DNA from: DAOMNO01 sp035443885
GTDB lineage: Bacteria; Planctomycetota; Phycisphaerae; Phycisphaerales; SM1A02
Assembly: GCA_035443885.1 (NCBI GenBank)
Contig: DAOMNO010000001.1
Coordinates: 186,001-250,000, forward strand
Direction: 5' to 3'
Length of the DNA stretch: 64,000 bases
In this document: positions 54,063 to 61,920 of the stretch, in pieces
How positions within the stretch are numbered: the first letter of the stretch is position 1
Layout: each line of letters starts with the position of its first letter
Made by a program: the position numbers and the translations under genes
The notes under the pieces: model-generated
What the model saw: the letters and a program-made list of their open reading frames with translations, nothing else
What the model was told of the DNA's origin: nothing
Databases searched by the model: none

Positions 54063-55142
54063 TTACTTCTTCTTTGCAGCCTCATATCGCGTCAGGTTGT
54101 CGCGAAGCTCAGCAGCCATGTCGCCATCCGCATGTTCGACGGCCTTTCGCTGCCACTTGATCGCGTTCTCGATGTCCCCCTTCTCGAAATACACGCGAGC
54201 GAGTGTATCGAGGATCGCGGCGTTCTCATCGTCAGTCAGTGACGATGCGCGCTTCGCAGCCTTCATCGCAAAATCCAAGTCGCGCTGCTTGACGCGGCCA
54301 TCATCAACAACCATCCACGCGATGTGATTCAACATCCACGGGTTGTCCCAGCCTTCTTCAACAACCGTCGCGCCGTAGGCATACGCTTCAGCGGGCTGGT
54401 CCATCTCTGTGAGCATGATGACGAAGCGATGCACTTTCAGCCCCGGCTGCATCGGGTTCTCTTCGATCATTTCATCAATGACTGCGAGGAATGTCGGCCA
54501 ATCCTTCTCGCGCTGGGCAGCCATCAGCCGACGCTGCGCTGCCGCTGTCTTGAGATCGGCCTTCTGCTGCTCCGAGAACTTCGTCTTGAACTCGGCGCGA
54601 TTCCATTCGCCGTCCACGATCGCGCGAAGCGGTTCATCCATCACCATCGGGTGACCGATCCACTCGATGTGGCCATCCTTGCCCACAATGAATGCCGTGG
54701 GAATGCCTCGCTGCCCTGCTGCCAGCATGTAGTCATTGAACACAGAGCGATCGGGGTCGGTCGCCAGCGTGTAACGGGTCTTCTCGTTCCACTGCGTACC
54801 TTCGTTGTCCTTCTTCAGCAGGAAGTTGACGACGGTCTGCAGCTTCTCGTCGCTGATGCCCAGAATCGTCACGCCATAGTCTGCAAACTTCTCCTGCATC
54901 TCACTCAGGTGAGGCATTCCCATCAGGCACGGCCCGCACCATGTGGCCCAGAACTCGACCACATAGACCTTGCCTTCCTCAAACTCCGTAACTTCCTCGC
55001 CCTTCAGCCAGTGGGCTACGTCGAGCGTCGGCGCCTTGTCGCCGATGGTCAGCGTTTTCTGTTCATCCTGTTGAGCCAGCGCAAGAGCCGGCGCGGCGAA
55101 GAGCGCGGCGGCGACGGTTGAAGCGAGCAGCAAGCGTTGCAT
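54063..55142 (-). CDS. Secreted thioredoxin-fold (TlpA-like) protein with C-terminal helical repeats
   Basis: 359 residues. A signal peptide (LLLASTVAAALFAAPALALA) is followed by a TlpA/ResA-type thioredoxin domain with the redox motif WCGPC in EFWATWCGPCLMGMPHL and the helper block GIPTAFIVGKDGHIEWIGHP, whose Pro after Ile is the usual cis-Pro. A C-terminal region of about 150 residues has TPR-like helix pairs (AKRASSLTDDENAAILDTLA, ARVYFEKGDIENAIKWQRKA). It may act as a thiol-disulfide reductase outside the cytoplasm. I start at ATG 55142 with AGGAG 6 bases upstream; the frame is open upstream to 55262. Confidence 0.88.
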   Translation of the reverse strand: MQRLLLASTVAAALFAAPALALAQQDEQKTLTIGDKAPTLDVAHWLKGEEVTEFEEGKVYVVEFWATWCGPCLMGMPHLSEMQEKFADYGVTILGISDEKLQTVVNFLLKKDNEGTQWNEKTRYTLATDPDRSVFNDYMLAAGQRGIPTAFIVGKDGHIEWIGHPMVMDEPLRAIVDGEWNRAEFKTKFSEQQKADLKTAAAQRRLMAAQREKDWPTFLAVIDEMIEENPMQPGLKVHRFVIMLTEMDQPAEAYAYGATVVEEGWDNPWMLNHIAWMVVDDGRVKQRDLDFAMKAAKRASSLTDDENAAILDTLARVYFEKGDIENAIKWQRKAVEHADGDMAAELRDNLTRYEAAKKK

Positions 55143-55288
55143 GGGATTCTCCTGAGAGGGCAATCGCATCGCGATGCCAAGGACACGACGAAGAGGCAAA
55201 TTGCATCGTGCGCGATGCACGACGACCGCCATTCTACCAGTTGTTGCGACACGCCGATCCAAGGTTGCATCGACCCATCAAACGCCAA

Positions 55289-55330
55289 AGCGGCGAGGCA
55301 GAGGGGTTTTACGCCCGTGCACTCGCCGCT
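55289..55330. repeat. Inverted repeat in the gap before the thioredoxin-like gene
   Basis: A 9-base stem AGCGGCGAG / CTCGCCGCT with a 24-base loop lies in the 270-base gap between the thioredoxin-like gene and the dockerin gene. A smaller perfect repeat CAGGGC / GCCCTG (55391-55405) sits next to the stop of the dockerin gene and may help terminate it. Neither has a clear T-run. Confidence 0.35.
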
Positions 55331-55412
55331 GATTGGCGATTCGGATCAGGTCCACGCCGCGACGGTAGAACCCGATCCCTTTCCATTCCTCAGGGCACTG
55401 CCCTGCAAAGGA

Positions 55413-56924
55413 TTATCCCCATGAGCCGAGCAGGATGAGCAGGTCCTGCACATCCACGGTACCGCTGTTGTTGAGATCGGCAGGGCAACCGCCAGCTGCA
55501 GCCGGGCAATCACCCCAAGCGCCGAGAAGAATGAGCAGGTCGAGCACATCGACAGAGCCGTCACAGTTGAGGTCGGCAGGGCCAGCACACTTCGGCTCGG
55601 CGTCTTCAAACTCGACGAGAAGCACAGAGCTTTGATTCGTATTGTTATTGAACACCGCACGCACCACGATGTACTTGCCGTTGTCGCTCGCGGCAAGCGT
55701 ATCGCCGATTCCGTTGCTGGTTGTTGTCGAGCCGCACACGGTCGTTACCAGATCGCCATCGACAACCGTCACGCCTTTCTGCATGATGACACGGTCGTTG
55801 ATGAAGAGAGCCTGATTCGTGGCGGTGTCGCCGCTGAGCTGGCCGTACCAGATCACATCACCCGCATCAGTAATCTGCGGCGGCACACCGGTACCGAAGC
55901 TGATGATGGTTCGACCTTCGATGCCGGGTGCGGGGTCACCCTTGCGAATCACAACCTGATCCACGCTGCCCGCAGCAGAGCCGCTCAGCGTGTTGCGCAT
56001 GATGACCTGATTGGTATCGGTCGGCCCGCCGGAGAGACCCGTCATGAAGACGTAGTCCCCGTTGTTGTTGATTGCAACGCGCGTTGCGGCAGAATCCGTA
56101 AGGTTGTACACGGCGTCCTTGAGCGGACCGGACTGCCCCTTTTGCGCTACAAGCTGATGGTTGACGTAGATTGCTGCGTTGGTCGCAGTATCGCCACCAG
56201 TGAAGCTGACGGTATAAATCGCGTCGCCATTGTTATTGATATCGAACCGCTCAGAGCCGGTGCCGAACTCATTGGCGATCACGCCCTTCGGCTGACCGGG
56301 AAGCTGATCGTACCGCTTGGCAAGAACATTCTCGGTGATCGTTTCGGTCTTCTCGTCATACTCAACCCACACCAGCGCGCGATGCACCGTGCCCGTGAGT
56401 TCGGAATCGTTGACGGTCGCAACGAGGAACATGCGATTGCTGTCGTCGATCCGGGCGCGGAAGAAACCGATGTACGGGGTATTCTCGCTGAAGGCTTCCG
56501 CGACGGAAATCTGATTCTGAAGAATGAGCGGGATCTGATTCAGGACCAGACCGGAGTTGGGTGAACCTGAAAAACTCGGACGATGCGCGATGTTGCCCAG
56601 GTTGTTCAGCCCCTTATATGCGTTCGTCAGGCTGGAGACCGTGTACAGGCCGCCGAGCACATCGCCGACCTTCATGCCAACTCCATCGCGTGTAATAATC
56701 GCGCCGCCGGTCGGGCTGGTCAGCGGTGCGGTGGCAATCCAGAATCCACTGTTATTGACGTTCACATCGCTCGGCGTGCCAACAGTGCCCACACCCTTGA
56801 TCACCTGCCCCTGCTTGAGCGCGGTACTGATCGTGAAATCAGGCTCGCCTGCATGCAGGGCAGGAATCGCCAGCGCGGCAATAGCGGCGCCGGTCAGTTT
56901 CAACATCTGACGGTTTCCAATCAT
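55413..56924 (-). CDS. Secreted protein with two C-terminal dockerin-like blocks
   Basis: 503 residues. A signal peptide (LKLTGAAIAALAIPALHA) is followed by an extracellular beta-rich domain of about 420 residues, full of Asn, Thr and Gly (for example NINNNGDYVFMTGLSGG-like blocks repeated with AINNNGDYVFMTG and DITDAGDVIWYG), which resembles integrin-like or phytase-like beta-propeller repeats; that reading is tentative. The tail has ADLNCDGSVDVLDLLILLGA and ADLNNSGTVDVQDLLILLGS, the usual paired dockerin-like blocks. ATG 56924 has GGAGGTG eight bases upstream. No cohesin partner is in the window. Confidence 0.85.
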   Translation of the reverse strand: MIGNRQMLKLTGAAIAALAIPALHAGEPDFTISTALKQGQVIKGVGTVGTPSDVNVNNSGFWIATAPLTSPTGGAIITRDGVGMKVGDVLGGLYTVSSLTNAYKGLNNLGNIAHRPSFSGSPNSGLVLNQIPLILQNQISVAEAFSENTPYIGFFRARIDDSNRMFLVATVNDSELTGTVHRALVWVEYDEKTETITENVLAKRYDQLPGQPKGVIANEFGTGSERFDINNNGDAIYTVSFTGGDTATNAAIYVNHQLVAQKGQSGPLKDAVYNLTDSAATRVAINNNGDYVFMTGLSGGPTDTNQVIMRNTLSGSAAGSVDQVVIRKGDPAPGIEGRTIISFGTGVPPQITDAGDVIWYGQLSGDTATNQALFINDRVIMQKGVTVVDGDLVTTVCGSTTTSNGIGDTLAASDNGKYIVVRAVFNNNTNQSSVLLVEFEDAEPKCAGPADLNCDGSVDVLDLLILLGAWGDCPAAAGGCPADLNNSGTVDVQDLLILLGSWG

Positions 56925-57071
56925 TTTTTTCACCTCCATGGTTGAGAGATTGCAACGCCCCCCATCGAACCCACAGCCCCCGATGATACTGAACGTTCAA
57001 CGCGCGTCCAGACCGAAATGACGGAAACAGGCTTTTTTCCGAATGGGAAGCCATCCCTACAGCGTGAAAAT

Positions 57072-57089
57072 GCGGGTCGGCTAACCCGC
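57072..57089 (-). terminator. Terminator overlapping the stop of the CPBP protease gene
   Basis: A stem GCGGGT / ACCCGC with a 6-base loop lies at the end of the protease gene; its stop codon falls within the hairpin. On the minus strand ATTTTC follows. The short stem makes this a possible rather than certain terminator. Confidence 0.45.
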
Positions 57090-57935
57090 CAGCGTTACCA
57101 TCACGATGTTGTAGAGCGCGTGGACCGCCACCACGATGCCGAACCCGCGCACGAAGTAGATGGCCCCAAAGTACGCGCCTGCGATGAAGTAGAACAGCAC
57201 CATGGGGATGAACATGCCGGTGCTGGCGGACGCCAATGGGTGGTAGTACGCAAACGCCGCTGCGGAAACAGCGATCGCGATCACCGCGCTCAACCCTGAC
57301 GACGCCTTGACAACATCGACCAGCAGCGTGTGCAGCATGGCGATGAGCAACATGCGAAACACCAGTTCCTCATACAAGCCCGCGCCGACACTGATGGCCA
57401 ATCGCGACCATACATCCAAATCGGAAACCTGTTGCGCCGAGCCGGCCAACGCTGTGGCGGGGAACATGGCCGCCATCGTGGCGTGATCCACATCGGGAGC
57501 CGCCTCACCCGCCCCAGCAAAGCGCACGATGAACTGGCCAACAACAATGAGCGGCATCACAAGCACCATAGACTCAATCGCCATCAAGCCAGCAGCGCGC
57601 CAACTGACGCGCCACGGTTCGCGCGTCAGCACATGCCACGCCAGAAGCACGACGACGATGACGATCCCACCGAGGTACAGCCCGCGCGTCGCACCGATGC
57701 CGAACGCTTCGAAGAACTCGATCAATCTGAGATGGGCCGCGTTGGTCAGCACCCCCGCATCTGTGCGCAAGAGCAGCGCAAGGCCAAGTTCATATGCAAT
57801 GATCAGCGGCAATAGAAAAACCAGAATCTGAAGCGGTCGCTTCGACACATCCCAGTATCCGCCGCGACCGAAGAGTCGGTCGTCTCGCCTCGGCAGTGGG
57901 CGGCGATCCATGCGTCTTGACTTCGATGCGCTCAT
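57081..57935 (-). CDS. CPBP family intramembrane metalloprotease
   Basis: About 284 residues with six or more hydrophobic segments. The CPBP (CAAX protease/bacteriocin-processing) motifs are present: EELVFR at residues 189-194 in GLYEELVFRMLL, FAYYHP for the second motif, and VHALYN (HxxxN) near the end; these Glu, Arg and His/Asn residues form the family's metal-dependent catalytic site. Bacterial members process prenylated or bacteriocin peptides or unknown membrane proteins. I start at ATG 57935; a TTG at 57986 is in frame but the intervening part is hydrophilic and unlike the family. Substrate unknown. Confidence 0.85.
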   Translation of the reverse strand: MSASKSRRMDRRPLPRRDDRLFGRGGYWDVSKRPLQILVFLLPLIIAYELGLALLLRTDAGVLTNAAHLRLIEFFEAFGIGATRGLYLGGIVIVVVLLAWHVLTREPWRVSWRAAGLMAIESMVLVMPLIVVGQFIVRFAGAGEAAPDVDHATMAAMFPATALAGSAQQVSDLDVWSRLAISVGAGLYEELVFRMLLIAMLHTLLVDVVKASSGLSAVIAIAVSAAAFAYYHPLASASTGMFIPMVLFYFIAGAYFGAIYFVRGFGIVVAVHALYNIVMVTLAG

Positions 57936-58039
57936 TGGCCGTGCTTCAGAATCTGGGACGCGGAATGGCCGCTCGACAATCGCCAAACAACATCAGACCC
58001 AGATCGGCACGATGACCCCGAACCGGCCCAAAAAGAAAC

Positions 58040-58060
58040 GACGCCAAGTGCCTTGGCGTC
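58040..58060 (-). terminator. Intrinsic terminator after rpsT
   Basis: A perfect 9-base stem GACGCCAAG / CTTGGCGTC with a 3-base loop is followed on the minus strand by GTTTCTTTTTG. It lies 45 bases after the rpsT stop. Confidence 0.85.
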
Positions 58061-58104
58061 GCCTGTTTGAAACAACCTCCCCCCGCCACCGGCTTCAAGA
58101 GCCG

Positions 58105-58383
58105 TTATCCCTTGACCTTCTTCTTCAACTCGTTCAGATGGCGTGAAAGCCGGCTCTTCCGCCGCGCCGCGGTGTTGCGATGCAGCGTGCTAGTGCAGGC
58201 AATGCGATCAAGCAGGCCGCACATCTTGCGGAACTCGGTCTCTGCCGTCTCGACATTCTGGCTATGCACGGCTTCAAGGAAAGACTTGGTCTGATCCTTA
58301 ATGCGACGCTTCCGCCACAGGTTCAGCGAACGGCGCTTGGCGTTTTGACGAACTCGCTTCTTGGCTGAGGGTGAGTTGGGCAC
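58105..58383 (-). CDS. rpsT: 30S ribosomal protein S20
   Basis: 92 residues, basic, all helical, the usual size of S20. The N terminus MPNSPSAKKRVRQNAKRRSL is the S20 signature, and the C-terminal HRNTAARRKSRLSRHLNELK matches the family end. S20 binds 16S rRNA early in 30S assembly. The start is GTG 58383; GAGG lies 11 bases upstream. The gene stands alone between a protease and an aminopeptidase gene, as rpsT often does. Confidence 0.97.
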   Translation of the reverse strand: MPNSPSAKKRVRQNAKRRSLNLWRKRRIKDQTKSFLEAVHSQNVETAETEFRKMCGLLDRIACTSTLHRNTAARRKSRLSRHLNELKKKVKG

Positions 58384-58455
58384 GGTGATCTGATCCTCGG
58401 TAAAAAACTGAATCGGGCATTATGGCGACTTCTCGCAGGAAATCAAACCCTTGGT

Positions 58456-58482
58456 CTCCGGCAGGGCGAAAGCCCCACGGAG
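58456..58482 (-). promoter_or_regulatory. rpsT leader hairpin
   Basis: A nested stem (CTCCG / CGGAG outside GGGC / GCCC, loop of four) lies about 75 bases before the rpsT start codon on the minus strand, in the 144-base gap before the gene. S20 is known to autoregulate its translation in Escherichia coli, so a structured leader would not be surprising, but no consensus is recognised. Confidence 0.35.
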
Positions 58483-58527
58483 CTACCGGTACCCCCACAG
58501 AAAGGCCATCGCTGCTGAAAATGACTC

Positions 58528-61155
58528 TTACTCATCGTTTTCAGCATCAATTTTGGGGGCTGATTCGGTCTTGTGCCTGCCGGGCTTGGCAATGATCTCC
58601 ACCCAAGCCGCAGCAGCCCTGCGGGTGGATGGATCGCGATGCGTCTCCGCCAGTGCCCGCATCGGCGGGATAGCCCGTGGGTCACCGATTCGAGCCAGCG
58701 CGAGACCCGCTGCGTGGGCAGTCCCCCGCTCCGGGTCGTGGAGCAGCGGCAGGAGAAACCCCACGGCCCGATCTGGATCATGCTTCCAAAGGTTGCCGAC
58801 GGATTGCACTGCGGTGATCCTCGCCCGATCCGGATTGCCATAGGCTGCATATTGAATCGCCAGTTCAAGGCCGCGCGGGTCGTCCATGTTGACGAGTGCG
58901 ACCAGGGCCGCAGATCGAACTTCCTCATGCTGACTGCGAAAATGCACCAGCTCTGCAATGGTGTCTGCGTGTCGCTTCGACTTGTGACGCATCAGGCCGT
59001 GAATCGCTGCAACGCGCGTCGCGTAGCTCGGGTCTGTTGAAGCGATCACTGCAAGGCGGTCCAGAAACGTATCGCCTTTCTCTTCATGCAGAGCGCGGAC
59101 AAGATGCGATCGAACTTTCGCTTCTGCGACGCCCGCTTCAAGCATGTTGACCAACGCCTGACGCGCTTCAGGCGACGCAAGCCCGGCCAAAGCCGTCACC
59201 GCCGTGTTGCGCAGCGTATGCCGTGTTGAATCATTCGCGGCAACGGCCAACAGACGCGCGATGTTTTCAGGGGAGTCGTGCTTCCCGATCCCTGCAATCG
59301 CATGGTGCCTGGCGACGATTGTTGGCCCATGCTCAAGCTGCGCTACCCACATCGGGAGCGGCTTCGTCTCCTTGACTGTTTTGAGCACATGCAGAAAAGG
59401 ATCGACCGCAACAACCTGCGGCGTCCGGTCAATGGCCCGCGTAAAGCGCACAGATCGCTCACGTACATCGATCGTGAAGGCGTGCCAGTCGTCACCCAAC
59501 TTCACATGTACAGGCAAATTGAAACGAAACGCCGGCGTGCGAGCATCAATCTGCTGCGTCTGCTCCACAGCGATCACCAATTCCCTTGCTGCGCCGTCAT
59601 ATTGCACGTTGATCTCCAGCTCTGGTGCCCCGGGGCGATAGCACCATTGCTCGAAGAACCACTCAAGACCACGTCCAGATGCCTCTTCCATCGCGTAACG
59701 AAAGTCGCTGGTCTCAACGACTTGGTGAACATGGCGGCTCATATACAGTTGCGCGCCACTCCAGAATGCGTCCTCGCCCAGCATCATGCGCAGCATGTGA
59801 ATGATGGAAGCGCCTTTAGGATAGGGATTGGCGATACGGCCAAACACATCGTCTGCTTCAGCATAGATGGGTGACACCATCGGCAGATCGCCCGAGGTCT
59901 TGTCGAACTCCGCGATGCGAAACTCATTCCGTATAGAGTCGAGATAGCCGTCTTCCCCTTCGCGCTCCTCAGCCCACAGCGATTCCGAGAATGTCGCCCA
60001 TCCTTCATTGAGCCAGATGTGCTCCCAGCTCTTGCATGTAAAGAGATTGCCGGTCCACTGGTGGGCCAACTCGTGAGCGATGAGATCATCAAGATCACGA
60101 TCGAGTAATGCTGTTTCGTCAAAGATCGCCGTGGGATACATCGTGGTCGCCGCGGTGTTTTCCATACCACCGGCCATAAAATTCTTGACGATAAGTTGGT
60201 CATAGCGGTCCCACGGGTACCTAATCCCGAAACGACGCTCGAAGAGGTCCAGCATCGCGCCGGTGTTGCCGTAGGTCTGCTCAACGAGATGTCCGGTACC
60301 CAACGGTGCCCACACTTTCATGGAGACGCGCGAGTGCGGCAGATGCACGATGTCGAACTGCCCGATGACCAGCGTTACCAAGTAGCTCACGTGCGGTTTG
60401 TTCTGGAGCCAATGCCACCGCATAAGTCCATCCGGCTGAAGCTGCTGGCCCATCAGCCGACCGTTGCTCGATACCTGAAACTCCTGTGGCACATCGACAA
60501 TCAGTTCCGTCGTCAACATGTCGTTCGGAAAGTCGTGCGCGATGAACCAGTGACGATTGGTTTCGCTTTGCCCCTGCGAATGAACTTCCGCCGTGTAGTG
60601 CGGCGCGCTTTCACATGAAGGTGTGAAATACAACCCTTCCCACGGCTGCGAACACACGTATGTGAACTCCAGCTCATATTCCTCACCCACCGGAAGCGGC
60701 GGATCGAATCGGACAGTGAGAATGGTTTCGTCGTAGGCGTATTCTATATCGCGGCCGTTCATACGAACCGTTTGGATATCCAGCGCAACCGCATTGAGAT
60801 TGACCGCTGCAGTCGGCGTGCCGATTGGCGTAAAGCGAAGCAACTGTCTTGCAGTGAACTTCCGATCATTGATGCACTCGAATCGCATCCACAACGTCAT
60901 ATGCAGATAGTCAACGATGCGATCCGGCGGGTAGTTCCGCAGATCGCGCCCGGTGGCCTTATCCCAAGCGGCATCATCTGCGCGCCACGCGGCTCGCGCC
61001 AGTTTGCCATGCAGACACCCATGCGAGTGACTGCACGACTGTTCAAGCAAGCGATAAATACCCGCCCGATCGCCACCCGATGCCGCTGCCGCAGCAACAA
61101 GACTAAAGGCAACCGCGACGATGAGAAGACGACGGAAGAGCGTAAAGAATGACAC
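58528..61155 (-). CDS. M1 family zinc aminopeptidase with C-terminal HEAT-like repeats
   Basis: 875 residues. A signal peptide (LLIVAVAFSLVAAAAAS) leads into a beta-sandwich domain, then the M1 catalytic domain with the exopeptidase motif GGMENTAAT near residue 330 (GAMEN in the family), the zinc site HELAHQWTGNLF near residues 362-373, and its Glu 18 residues later in LNEGWATFSESL. After about residue 620 the sequence turns into alpha-helical HEAT-like repeats (VTALAGLASPEARQALVNML, VRSAALVALVNMDDPRGLEL, AAGLALARIGDPRAIPPMRA), which differs from the usual ERAP1-type C terminus. It probably degrades peptides outside the cytoplasm. The start is GTG 61155. Confidence 0.92.
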   Translation of the reverse strand: MSFFTLFRRLLIVAVAFSLVAAAAASGGDRAGIYRLLEQSCSHSHGCLHGKLARAAWRADDAAWDKATGRDLRNYPPDRIVDYLHMTLWMRFECINDRKFTARQLLRFTPIGTPTAAVNLNAVALDIQTVRMNGRDIEYAYDETILTVRFDPPLPVGEEYELEFTYVCSQPWEGLYFTPSCESAPHYTAEVHSQGQSETNRHWFIAHDFPNDMLTTELIVDVPQEFQVSSNGRLMGQQLQPDGLMRWHWLQNKPHVSYLVTLVIGQFDIVHLPHSRVSMKVWAPLGTGHLVEQTYGNTGAMLDLFERRFGIRYPWDRYDQLIVKNFMAGGMENTAATTMYPTAIFDETALLDRDLDDLIAHELAHQWTGNLFTCKSWEHIWLNEGWATFSESLWAEEREGEDGYLDSIRNEFRIAEFDKTSGDLPMVSPIYAEADDVFGRIANPYPKGASIIHMLRMMLGEDAFWSGAQLYMSRHVHQVVETSDFRYAMEEASGRGLEWFFEQWCYRPGAPELEINVQYDGAARELVIAVEQTQQIDARTPAFRFNLPVHVKLGDDWHAFTIDVRERSVRFTRAIDRTPQVVAVDPFLHVLKTVKETKPLPMWVAQLEHGPTIVARHHAIAGIGKHDSPENIARLLAVAANDSTRHTLRNTAVTALAGLASPEARQALVNMLEAGVAEAKVRSHLVRALHEEKGDTFLDRLAVIASTDPSYATRVAAIHGLMRHKSKRHADTIAELVHFRSQHEEVRSAALVALVNMDDPRGLELAIQYAAYGNPDRARITAVQSVGNLWKHDPDRAVGFLLPLLHDPERGTAHAAGLALARIGDPRAIPPMRALAETHRDPSTRRAAAAWVEIIAKPGRHKTESAPKIDAENDE

Positions 61156-61209
61156 GGCGAAGTTCTCCGATCAATGTCCGCGATCGAAGCAGGACAGATT
61201 GATCGGAAC

Positions 61210-61273
61210 TTTACCGCAAACCCGCACTGCAGATGCGACCGAACGGTCGCTCCACAGAGCGGGTTTGCGTAAA
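61210..61273. repeat. Large inverted repeat with nested hairpin
   Basis: An 11-base perfect stem CGCAAACCCGC / GCGGGTTTGCG (61215-61225 and 61259-61269), extended outward by TTTA / TAAA across one bulged C, encloses a second perfect stem GCGACC / GGTCGC (61235-61240 and 61245-61250) with a GAAC loop. It lies between the small dockerin gene and the aminopeptidase gene. It could be a terminator for the former, a repetitive palindromic element or a mobile-element remnant. Confidence 0.7.
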
Positions 61274-61313
61274 CATTCCCCCCACACAGGAGAAAGAGAC
61301 CAAGCAGACAGGG

Positions 61314-61865
61314 TTATCCCCCAAAGGAGCCCAAGAGGAGAAGCAGGTCCGACGTACTGATGATCCCGTCACCATCAAGGTCTGCCGAATCGGATTCCAA
61401 CGCCGATTCATGAAGCACCTGGCCGACACGATTGAGCATCATCAGGAAGTCGAGAACATCGGTCTTGCCGTCATTGTTGAGATCGCCCGAACGATCGGTA
61501 TCAAACAACTCGTTGGATGATGGCACAATGTAACCTGCGATGGAGTATGAACTCATACCGCTCGCCTGCGAGAGCGTGCCATCCCAGGTTGTGCTGTCGT
61601 GTTCGAGACCGTTTTCGATTTCAATCGGCACCGCCTGCTGCACGACGAAGCGAGGCAGGCGCGTTCCGTCCGGCAACGACACCGTGCCGATCAACTGAAA
61701 TCCCCATCCTGAAGCGACGTTCGGATGCGGATCAACCGCCGCTTTGATCGTGAATGGTGAATCCTCGACTGACGCTGAAGGAACAGCATGACCTGACGGT
61801 GCGAGCATCGCTAACCCCGCACACGCGAGAACAAGAATGAGTGTGGCCGTAATGTTGCGAAGCAT
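61314..61865 (-). CDS. Small secreted protein with a C-terminal dockerin domain
   Basis: 183 residues. A signal peptide (TATLILVLACAGLAMLAPSG) is followed by about 100 residues of unknown beta-rich sequence and then a dockerin with two EF-hand-like Ca2+ loops: DLNNDGKTDVLDFLMMLNRV and ADLDGDGIISTSDLLLLLG, whose Asp/Asn positions (D-x-N/D-x-D) fit calcium-binding type I dockerin better than the LLILLGAWG blocks of its neighbours. Function of the N-terminal part is unknown. It lies between the subtilase and aminopeptidase genes on the same strand. Confidence 0.85.
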   Translation of the reverse strand: MLRNITATLILVLACAGLAMLAPSGHAVPSASVEDSPFTIKAAVDPHPNVASGWGFQLIGTVSLPDGTRLPRFVVQQAVPIEIENGLEHDSTTWDGTLSQASGMSSYSIAGYIVPSSNELFDTDRSGDLNNDGKTDVLDFLMMLNRVGQVLHESALESDSADLDGDGIISTSDLLLLLGSFGG

Positions 61866-61920
61866 GATTGGAATCCTCTACAAGAGAGCGTGAGTCAACA
61901 CATATGGACACTACGAGCTG

